Below, piece by piece: positions 1 through 5,023 of a stretch of 31,925 bases of DNA. Source of the DNA: Oscillospiraceae bacterium (GTDB lineage Bacteria; Bacillota; Clostridia; Oscillospirales; Oscillospiraceae); the NCBI GenBank assembly GCA_018265835.1, contig JABLYK010000024.1:1-31925 (forward strand), read 5' to 3'. Below the pieces are notes generated by a model. It searched no databases. It saw only the letters and a program-made list of their open reading frames with translations, and was not told the origin of the DNA. The translations under genes were made by a program, and so were the position numbers. Every line of letters begins with the position of its first letter. Position 1 is the first letter of the stretch.

Positions 1-1
1 G

Positions 2-610
2 GAGAAGGACGGCGAGCGCCTGATCGACCTCGTCATCACGACGAGCGAGCTCAACGACATGATTAAGGAAGCCGGCATCGACTTTGCGAATCTGCCCGAT
101 TCCGAGCCGGACTCCCCGATGGCCAACTACACCGGCGCGGGCGTCATCTTCGGCGTCACCGGCGGCGTTACCGAAGCGGTCATCCGCCGCGTGCTGGACG
201 ATGCTTCCCCCGACACGCTCAAGACCATTGCCGAGTGCGGCGTTCGCGGTCTGGAAGGCATCAAGGCCTTCAGCGTCACCGCTGGCGATCTGACCATCAA
301 GATCGCAGTTGCAAACGGCCTCGCAAACGCCGACGCGCTGATCGAGAAGGTCGAGTCCGGCGAGGAATACTTCGACTTCATCGAAGTCATGGCCTGCCCG
401 AACGGCTGCATCGGCGGCGGCGGCCAGCCTGCGGCCTCCAACAAGCGCAAGGCCGAGCGGTTCGACGCCATCTTCAAGGCGGACGAAGCCTGCGAGCTGA
501 GAATGTCGCAGCAGAACCCCGACCTTACCTACGTCTACGACGAGCTGCTCAAGGGACGTGCGCACGACCTGCTGCACATCCACTACCCGGCACACGGCCA
601 CCACGAATAA
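2..610 (+). CDS. hydA: [FeFe]-hydrogenase catalytic subunit, C-terminal part (5' end outside window)
   Basis: Catalyses reversible reduction of protons to H2 with electrons from ferredoxin or NAD(P)H, disposing of fermentation electrons in the cytoplasm. The frame is open from base 2, so only about 202 C-terminal residues are present. The H-cluster motif is visible as M-A-C-P-N-G-C-I-G-G-G-G-Q (bases about 389-427), the third conserved cysteine motif of [FeFe]-hydrogenases, which normally reads MACPxGCxxGGGQ. The tail (LLKGRAHDLLHIHY and a His-rich end) matches the small-subunit-like domain that closes these enzymes. The first two H-cluster motifs and any N-terminal Fe-S domains lie upstream, so monomeric HydA cannot be told from a HndD/HydA subunit of a bifurcating complex. 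A strong terminator follows, so this is the last gene of its operon. Confidence 0.93.
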   Translation, partial: EKDGERLIDLVITTSELNDMIKEAGIDFANLPDSEPDSPMANYTGAGVIFGVTGGVTEAVIRRVLDDASPDTLKTIAECGVRGLEGIKAFSVTAGDLTIKIAVANGLANADALIEKVESGEEYFDFIEVMACPNGCIGGGGQPAASNKRKAERFDAIFKADEACELRMSQQNPDLTYVYDELLKGRAHDLLHIHYPAHGHHE

Positions 611-622
611 TCCAATGTACCA

Positions 623-654
623 AAGCGCCATGCGGCTGATGCCGCATGGCGCTT
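623..654 (+). terminator. Rho-independent terminator of the hydrogenase operon
   Basis: A perfect 14-bp stem (AAGCGCCATGCGGC / GCCGCATGGCGCTT) with a 4-nt TGAT loop begins 12 nt after the hydrogenase stop codon. The T-rich tract is displaced (TTGACTTTTTG at 660-670), and its TTGACT also serves as the -35 box of the next promoter. Confidence 0.8.
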
Positions 655-659
655 CCGGC

Positions 660-687
660 TTGACTTTTTGTGAAATCGCAGTATAAT
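660..687 (+). promoter_or_regulatory. Promoter of the antisense antitoxin RNA
   Basis: TTGACT (660-665), a 16-bp spacer, then a consensus TATAAT (682-687) predict a start near 694. There is no downstream reading frame with a ribosome site, but a strong terminator lies about 100 nt further on, as expected for a small RNA gene. Confidence 0.8.
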
Positions 688-693
688 AAAAAT

Positions 694-798
694 GTGGAAA
701 CCCAAGGCGGTCGCCACAATTGATACTTACCGATGTAGAGGCTTACGCCTCAAACCCAGTGAGTCGTCTGTTGCAGCAGACGGCTCACTTTTTCTTTT
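694..798 (+). ncRNA. Antisense RNA, putative type I antitoxin (RatA-like arrangement)
   Basis: This is a predicted ~100-nt transcript. It starts at the sequence GTGGAAACCCA just after the promoter and ends at a stem-loop made of GTGAGTCGTCTG and CAGACGGCTCAC (759-788) followed by TTTTTCTTTT. It lies opposite the 3' part of the holin-like toxin mRNA and overlaps the last codons of the toxin frame. The layout (small hydrophobic toxin, convergent antisense RNA overlapping the mRNA 3' end) matches txpA/ratA-type modules of Firmicutes. Base pairing should block translation or trigger RNase III decay of the toxin mRNA; this is inferred from family knowledge. No protein is expected from this strand. 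Confidence 0.75.
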
Positions 799-877
799 GC
801 TTGGACTGAACAAGCGCAATCACCGTGAACACAAGCCCAAGGAAACTGCAAATGCTTCCAAAGTCAGAAAACGTGAT
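785..877 (-). CDS. Putative holin-like mini-toxin (Hol_Tox type), non-canonical start codon
   Basis: The 31-codon frame (30 residues) has the profile of the putative holin-like toxin family: a short polar N-terminus (T-F-S-D-F), one hydrophobic helix (about residues 9-23, ICSFLGLVFTVIALV) and a basic tail ending K-K-K. A strong ribosome site AAGGGAGG (893-886) is placed 8 nt before an ATC codon at 877-875, where the family normally has ATG followed by Thr or Ser. No ATG, GTG or TTG is available at a usable distance. The toxin is therefore either initiated at ATC, attenuated by an ATG-to-ATC change, or affected by a sequence error. The protein is expected to insert in the inner membrane. It is too short for ordinary gene callers. 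Confidence 0.65.
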   Translation of the reverse strand: MTFSDFGSICSFLGLVFTVIALVQSKQKKK

Positions 878-1030
878 ATGTATCGCCTCCCTTCGAGAAA
901 AATTTCCCGCAGAGCTGCTCTACACGCCTCCATTCCGCTTCTGCGGGATGACAGGCGACCGTCTTTTTTACCGTCACCGTCTACGAAGATGGAAAAGCTC
1001 AACAATAAACGGTGGGTTTCCACGCAAAAT

Positions 1031-1059
1031 AATATAACACATTTTCCCTGTCAATTCAA
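1031..1059 (-). promoter_or_regulatory. Promoter of the holin-like toxin mRNA
   Basis: On the minus strand, TTGAAT (1059-1054), a 17-bp spacer and TATATT (1036-1031) predict a start near 1024. This places the GTGGAAACCCA fold-back segment at the very 5' end of the mRNA. A TTGACA at 1054-1049 with a weaker -10 (TATTTT) 17 nt away is an alternative pairing. Confidence 0.6.
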
Positions 1060-1148
1060 CCGAAACAGACAGGTTTTTACTGATTTGCAGCAACGATTTC
1101 CAAGATGCAACACACTGCGGCAGGGCCAAATGACCCTGCCGCGTCCGT

Positions 1149-2165
1149 TTATGCTGCGTCCTCTGTTGTCTGCTGCTCCGCCGCGCGGAGCATGGAGTCG
1201 ATCGAGAGGCCGTAGCCCTTCGTCGGGTCGTTGAGCAACACGTGCGTCACCGCGCCGATGAGCTTGCCGTCCTGCAAAATCGGGCTGCCCGACATGCCCT
1301 GCACAATGCCGCCCGTGGCCTCCAGCAGCGCCGGATCCGTCACGGTCAGCAGGTAGCGCGTGCAGCCGTTTTCGCGGTAAATGCGGCTGATCTCCACCGC
1401 GTAATCGACCGCCGTGTCCCCCGCAACGGTCGAACGCACGACCGCCGGGCCGGTTTTGACCGCGTCGTCCGACGCCGTCTCCACAGGCGTGCCCTCCGGC
1501 GTCTCGGCCATGGTGCCAAAAATGCCGAACACGCAGTTGCCCGAAATGTCGCCGATGGTCTGCCCCGGATCGAAGCTGCCGATCAGCTCGCCGGGCGCGC
1601 CGGCCTCACCGCGCTTCGCGTCGGCGATCTCCGCGCGCATGATGCTGCCCGTGCGCAGCGGCATGAGCACGCCGCTGTCCTCATCCGTGATGCCGTGGCC
1701 CAGCGCGCCGTAAGCCCCCGTCGCCGGGTCGCAGTACGTCACCGTGCCGACGCCGGAAACGCCGTCACGCAGCCACAGCCCCAGCTGTACCGCGCCGTCC
1801 GCCGTGACAGCGGGCGTGACAGCCAGTTCCGTCTCCGCGCCGCTGCGCAGCACCGTCACGGAAAGCTGCTCACCCGCCTGCGCAAGCGCCGCCAGAAAAT
1901 CGTCCGACGTTTCGATTTTCCGCCCGTCGATGGCACAGATCACATCGCCCGCGCAAAATCCCGCGTCCCGCGCGGGACACACGGTTCCCTGCGGCGTTTC
2001 CACGTCCGCCAGCCCCGCCACGAGCATGCCCTGCGTCGTCATCTGGATGCCGACCGCCTGCCCCATCGGGATCAGCTCCCGCGCCTGCGCCGCGACCGGC
2101 AGAATCAGCGCCACGCACAGTGCACAAGCAACCGGAAAACGCCAAAAATGTTGTTTTCTCCGCAA
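1149..2165 (-). CDS. SpoIVB-type serine protease (S55 family) with PDZ domain
   Basis: A secreted or membrane-anchored serine protease related to SpoIVB, which in spore formers crosses from forespore to mother cell to trigger pro-sigma-K processing. Residue numbers here count from an in-frame TTG at 2180. The protein has an N-terminal hydrophobic anchor (about 14-33), a PDZ domain (about 40-120, including FCAGDVICAIDG), then the S55 domain. That domain carries the GHG histidine (H162), an aspartate 15 residues before the nucleophile (D282), and the GMSGSPI serine (S297), reproducing the SpoIVB triad spacing. I prefer the TTG at 2165, which sits 5 nt after the run AGGGGGG, over the TTG at 2180, which lacks a ribosome site. 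At about 338 residues it is shorter than B. subtilis SpoIVB (426). The usual spo0A/recN neighbours are absent, so it may be a paralogue with a non-sporulation role. Confidence 0.85.
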   Translation of the reverse strand: MRRKQHFWRFPVACALCVALILPVAAQARELIPMGQAVGIQMTTQGMLVAGLADVETPQGTVCPARDAGFCAGDVICAIDGRKIETSDDFLAALAQAGEQLSVTVLRSGAETELAVTPAVTADGAVQLGLWLRDGVSGVGTVTYCDPATGAYGALGHGITDEDSGVLMPLRTGSIMRAEIADAKRGEAGAPGELIGSFDPGQTIGDISGNCVFGIFGTMAETPEGTPVETASDDAVKTGPAVVRSTVAGDTAVDYAVEISRIYRENGCTRYLLTVTDPALLEATGGIVQGMSGSPILQDGKLIGAVTHVLLNDPTKGYGLSIDSMLRAAEQQTTEDAA

Positions 2166-2300
2166 AAAATCCCCCCTCAAATCGCCGTGGTATCAGTATG
2201 TCTGTTTTCGGGGAAATTAGCGGCGGTACATTCTCTCATGTTTCCCTTTTGCGCTGCATCCTCATAGTATGTAAGGAAAACGAAACAGGAGGAAATTTTT

Positions 2301-3575
2301 ATGGCGCAAATTTTAAAATACGGAAGCACCGGTTCGCCCGTCGATCTGCTGCAGCTGGCGCTGAACCGCGCAGGCGCGGCGCTCGCGCTCGACGGCGTGT
2401 TCGGTTCGGCGACACGCGCGGCCGTGCAGGCGTTCCAGCGCGCGCACGGCCTGCAGGCGGACGGCATTGTCGGCTCGCGCACCACGCGCGCGCTCTTGCC
2501 GTACTACACCGGCTATCAGGCGCACACCATCCGCTCCGGCGACACGCTCTACCGTCTCGCCATGGCCTATGGCACAACCGTTCGCGCAATCGAAGCTGCA
2601 AATCCGGGCGTCGATCCGCTGAATCTGCGTCCCGGGCACGTGCTGACCGTGCCGCTGGGCTTTTCCGTGGTTCCGACCAACATTCGCTATTCATCCGAGT
2701 TGATTTCCTATATCATACGCGGGCTTGCGGCGCGTTATCCGTTCCTCAGCGTGGGGGAATTCGGAAAAAGCGTCCTGAATCGCCCGCTTTGGTACTGCAA
2801 GGCAGGGACGGGAGAAAATCTCATTTTTTACAACGCATCGCACCACGCGAACGAGTGGATCACCACGCCAGTGCTGCTGAAATTCGTCGAGGAGCTGGCG
2901 GCTGCGTTCGCGTTCGGCGGCAGCATCGGCGGAAAGAGCGCGGCGGAGCTATTCGCCACGGCGACGCTCTACGTCGCGCCCGCCGTGAACCCGGACGGCA
3001 TCGACCTCGTCACCGGCGCGCTCGACGCCGCAGCGGTCGAAGGCGCGCGCCGCCTCGCGGCGAATTACCCGGACATCCCGTTCCCGGACGGCTGGAAGGC
3101 AAACATCCGGGGTGTCGATCTGAATCTGCAATACCCCGCCGGGTGGTCGCTCGCCAGGGAGATCAAATTTGCGCAGGGCTACACGCAGCCCGGCCCGCGC
3201 GACTACGTCGGCGCCGCGCCCCTCTCCGCGCCGGAGAGCCGCGCCATGTACGACTACACGCTTGCGCTCTCGCCGCGGCTGACGCTGTCCTACCACACGC
3301 AGGGGCGCGTGATTTACTGGAAATACGCAAACTACGAGCCGGAGGGCAGCCGCGCCCTCGCGCAGCAGTTCGCCGCCGTAAGCGGCTACGCCGTGGAGGA
3401 GACGCCCTACGCCTCCGGCCACGCGGGCTACAAGGACTGGTTCATTCAGAACTTCAACCGCCCCGGCTACACCATTGAGGCCGGTCTCGGCGAAAATCCG
3501 CTGCCCCTGTCGCAGTTCGACACGATCTACCGCGAAAATCTCGGCATTCTCACGCTGGGCATGACGTCAGAATGA
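2301..3575 (+). CDS. M14 zinc carboxypeptidase with peptidoglycan-binding and LysM modules
   Basis: Probable gamma-D-glutamyl-diaminopimelate endopeptidase type enzyme, cleaving stem peptides of peptidoglycan. The domain order is PG_binding_1 (about 4-66, with DGVFGSATRAAVQAFQ), LysM (about 73-118, HTIRSGDTLYRLA) and an M14 domain (about 128-420). Zinc ligands are visible as H182 and E185 in HANE, with H332 in LSYHTQG; the general base is E393 in YTIEAG. The substrate-pocket Asn-Arg region reads NIRGVDLN. There is no signal peptide, as for B. sphaericus endopeptidase I and other enzymes acting on spore or recycled wall peptides. The ribosome site is AGGAGG, 9 nt before ATG. It is divergent from the S55 protease. 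The last codons (M-T-S-E-stop) lie within a repeat also found near 8400. Confidence 0.9.
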   Translation: MAQILKYGSTGSPVDLLQLALNRAGAALALDGVFGSATRAAVQAFQRAHGLQADGIVGSRTTRALLPYYTGYQAHTIRSGDTLYRLAMAYGTTVRAIEAANPGVDPLNLRPGHVLTVPLGFSVVPTNIRYSSELISYIIRGLAARYPFLSVGEFGKSVLNRPLWYCKAGTGENLIFYNASHHANEWITTPVLLKFVEELAAAFAFGGSIGGKSAAELFATATLYVAPAVNPDGIDLVTGALDAAAVEGARRLAANYPDIPFPDGWKANIRGVDLNLQYPAGWSLAREIKFAQGYTQPGPRDYVGAAPLSAPESRAMYDYTLALSPRLTLSYHTQGRVIYWKYANYEPEGSRALAQQFAAVSGYAVEETPYASGHAGYKDWFIQNFNRPGYTIEAGLGENPLPLSQFDTIYRENLGILTLGMTSE

Positions 3576-3650
3576 ACTTGCTGCATTCCGCAGCCGCGTA
3601 AACGCGGCGTCTCCATATCCGCGCCTTCATTCTTCCTTATCGAACCGAAC
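3563..3650 (+). repeat. Dispersed intergenic repeat, copy 1
   Basis: GACGTCAGAATGAACTTGCT at 3563-3582, then after an extra small hairpin (GCCGCG TAAA CGCGGC, 3593-3608) a stretch of about 37 nt (TCCATATCCGCGCC... to CGAACCGA, about 3611-3648), are matched by copy 2 at about 8395-8454. I count about 32 of 37 identities in the second block and 17 of 18 in the first. The first block includes the stop codon of the M14 gene. Confidence 0.6.
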
Positions 3651-3866
3651 CCGCTTACGCTGGGCTTCGGTTCGAGGACGCGGGGGTGCGTGTCGCGCAC
3701 CGAGCCAAGGCTTCCCCCTCTGGGGGAAGCTGTCGGCCCATAACCAAATCCGAAACGGTGTTTCGGATTTGAAAGGAAGAACGGGAAAGTGGATGCGCAG
3801 TTTTCGGCTTTTGCCGGAAACGGAGCGTAGCGCGCCCGTTCTGACGCTGACTGATGAGGGAGTTGT
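3641..3866. repeat. Non-coding stretch packed with palindromes, likely composite repeat element
   Basis: About 300 nt without a gene (3576-3874). It holds four nested hairpins: CGAACCGAA(CCC) / (GGGC)TTCGGTTCG at 3641-3674; GCTTCCCCC TCT GGGGGAAGC at 3710-3730; CAAATCCGAAAC GGT GTTTCGGATTTG (perfect 12 bp) at 3745-3771; and AGAACGGG / CCCGTTCT at 3778-3785 and 3835-3842 enclosing a TTTCGGC/GCCGGAAA pair. The GCTTCCCCCTCTGGGGGAAGCTGTC block and the ACTGATGAGGGAGTT block (3849-3863) resemble the two ends of an intergenic repeat I recall as frequent in gut Clostridia. No reading frame is convincing. Confidence 0.6.
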
Positions 3867-3874
3867 TCTCCCGG

Positions 3875-4105
3875 TTATTTTTCTCCCCTTTTCGGATACG
3901 GCATCTTAACATCCGTCCTGCCCAGCAGGTAGTCCACGCTCACACCGTAAAAATCCGCCAGCTTGTGCAGAACCGAGACTGGAACATTCAAGTTCCCCAA
4001 TTCGTAATCAGAATAAGTCGTCTGGTGAACCTGCAAAATCGCAGCCAGCTCCTTCTGCGATAAATCTCGATCTTCCCGCAAATCTCGAATATGCATTCGA
4101 TCCAT
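3875..4105 (-). CDS. XRE-family helix-turn-helix repressor, 76 residues
   Basis: A single-domain Cro/C1-type DNA-binding protein. The five-helix fold covers residues 5-62: LREDRDLSQKELAAIL (helices 1-2), VHQTTYSDYELG (recognition helix and turn), then PVSVLHKLADFYGVSVDYLLGRTD, the typical XRE ending. A short basic tail follows. The ribosome site AGGTGAT lies just before ATG. It is divergent from a 56-residue gene across an intergenic region carrying two GGGA-N3-TCCC palindromes, its probable operators, so it likely represses the small gene and itself. Confidence 0.9.
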   Translation of the reverse strand: MDRMHIRDLREDRDLSQKELAAILQVHQTTYSDYELGNLNVPVSVLHKLADFYGVSVDYLLGRTDVKMPYPKRGEK

Positions 4106-4133
4106 AACATCACCTGTAATAATTATGGATTAC

Positions 4134-4173
4134 GGGAATGTCCCTTATTGATTTTTAAGGGAAAATCCCTTAA
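4134..4173. promoter_or_regulatory. Twin palindromic operators GGGA-N3-TCCC
   Basis: Two sites share the core GGGA-N3-TCCC: GGGA ATG TCCC (4134-4144) and the extended perfect palindrome TTAAGGGA AAA TCCCTTAA (4155-4173). Their centres are 25 bp apart. The second fills the spacer of the rightward promoter, so binding there would exclude RNA polymerase. Confidence 0.7.
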
Positions 4174-4176
4174 AAT
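4148..4176 (+). promoter_or_regulatory. Promoter of the 56-residue gene
   Basis: TTGATT (4148-4153), a 17-bp spacer and TAAAAT (4171-4176) give a start near 4183 and a very short leader. The spacer contains the 19-bp palindrome described for the XRE operator. Confidence 0.6.
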
Positions 4177-4199
4177 ATTGAATGCAAGGAGGGACTCTT

Positions 4200-4370
4200 A
4201 TGCCCAATTATAAAAAGATGTATCTGATTCTATTCAACGCTATCACAGATGCGTTGGAAGCGCTAGATGCGCAAAAATTTGCTTTGGCATCCAAAATTCT
4301 CATTGACGCCCAACGGCACACGGAGGCGATGTACATTGACGCGTATGAGGACAGGGCAGAACAGCCATAA
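4200..4370 (+). CDS. Small conserved hypothetical protein, 56 residues
   Basis: The start is ATG at 4200, placed after AAGGAGGGACTCTT; the in-frame ATG at 4182 has no ribosome site and lies inside the start region. The protein (MPNYKKMYLILFNAITDALE...) is a soluble, mostly helical small protein with a second amphipathic segment around AQRHTEAMYIDAYED. I recall similar short proteins next to phage-like or XRE regulators in Clostridia, but no function is established. Its position opposite an XRE repressor with shared operators implies tight repression. It ends at a strong terminator, so it is monocistronic. Confidence 0.75.
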   Translation: MPNYKKMYLILFNAITDALEALDAQKFALASKILIDAQRHTEAMYIDAYEDRAEQP

Positions 4371-4375
4371 AATAT

Positions 4376-4398
4376 ACCCGGGAGCGGTGCTCCCGGGT
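4376..4398 (+). terminator. Terminator of the 56-residue gene
   Basis: A 10-bp stem (ACCCGGGAGC / GCTCCCGGGT) with a GGT loop, followed by CGTTGTTTTCC, 5 nt after the stop codon. Confidence 0.8.
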
Positions 4399-4412
4399 CG
4401 TTGTTTTCCATG

Positions 4413-4892
4413 TCACCTTGTGCGGTCAAAGTCGTCGATCCGCCAGACGCCGCGTTCCAGCTCCAGATCGACAAAGAAGGTAGCCTGCGTCTGCCCGGCG
4501 AAGCGGGAGTTTGCGCTCGGCGTCAGTTCGACCGTCACCTGAATGTCGCAGTCGTCCTGATCGCGGGACATCTCCTCCACGCCGATGCTGACCGCCGACG
4601 CGCGCTCCATGCCGTAAACGCCGTCCGTGCCAAACTCGTCGCGCACGCAATCCGCGGTGCAGTAAGTCTTCATCGTCTCATAGTCCGCGTCCGCAAACGC
4701 TTCGAAAAACGCCGTCACAACCGCGGTCGGGCTGTTCTGCGCCGACGCGTCCGGCGTGGTGACAGGCGTCGTCATGCTCTGGGACGCGCTGTTCGGGGTC
4801 GGCGCATTCTGGGCAGGCACGCCCCGCTCGCCGCAAGCAGCGACGGACAGGCACAGCACAAGAATCAGAAAAATGGCTGCTGCTCGTTTCAT
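4413..4892 (-). CDS. Secreted lipoprotein with NTF2-like domain, function unknown
   Basis: Begins M-K-R with a hydrophobic signal and a lipobox V-A-A-C (lipidated C20), then a Ser/Thr/Pro/Asn-rich linker to about residue 53, so it is exported and anchored outside the membrane. The remaining ~105 residues (SPTAVVTAFFEAFADADYETM ... and DLELERGVWRIDDFD) have the pattern of NTF2/SnoaL-like cone folds found in many Firmicute lipoproteins (DUF4878-like). That assignment is by pattern only. The ribosome site AGGAGGG sits 6 nt before the ATG at 4892. It converges on the 56-residue gene and follows the TRAP operon in the same direction, but a strong terminator separates it from that operon. Confidence 0.8.
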   Translation of the reverse strand: MKRAAAIFLILVLCLSVAACGERGVPAQNAPTPNSASQSMTTPVTTPDASAQNSPTAVVTAFFEAFADADYETMKTYCTADCVRDEFGTDGVYGMERASAVSIGVEEMSRDQDDCDIQVTVELTPSANSRFAGQTQATFFVDLELERGVWRIDDFDRTR

Positions 4893-4975
4893 CGTCGTTC
4901 CCTCCTGAAAGGTGATACATTCATGTTTATCGGATATCATACCCAATAAGTATGAAAATTCTATGAAACCGGAAC

Positions 4976-5014
4976 AAAAAAACAGCCATTTCTTTTGGAA
5001 ATGGCTGTTTTTTT
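4976..5014 (-). terminator. Terminator of the TRAP operon (bidirectional)
   Basis: A perfect 17-bp inverted repeat (4976-4992 / 4998-5014; core AACAGCCATTTC) with a 5-nt loop and T runs on both strands, 10 nt after the permease stop codon. Confidence 0.9.
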
Positions 5015-5023
5015 GAAGCTGCA

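Larger units (their letters stand above)
684..1024 (-). other. Predicted toxin mRNA with 5'-3' fold-back element
   Basis: From the promoter at 1031-1059 the transcript should start near 1024. It should end near 685-690 after a short hairpin (TGTGG at 718-714 with CCACA at 697-693) followed by TTTTTATT. The extreme 5' segment GTGGAAACCCA (1023-1013) is perfectly complementary over 11 nt to TGGGTTTCCAC near the 3' end (704-694). Such long-distance pairing holds type I toxin mRNAs (hok, aapA families) in an untranslatable form until processed. The roughly 130-nt 5' leader before the toxin codons fits that class. Confidence 0.6.

Noticed and set aside
820..1023. 67-codon minus-strand frame overlapping the toxin gene
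   Set aside because: It has no ribosome site and no protein-like features; it largely spans the predicted toxin leader.
692..1234. 180-codon plus-strand frame across the toxin-antitoxin locus
   Set aside because: It lacks a ribosome site, has a random-looking translation, and overlaps a terminator and the antisense RNA.
3700..3850. CRISPR array or tRNA in the palindrome-rich region
   Set aside because: The hairpins differ from each other, there are no regularly spaced direct repeats, and no cloverleaf or CCA end can be drawn. I found no tRNA, rRNA or CRISPR array anywhere in the window.
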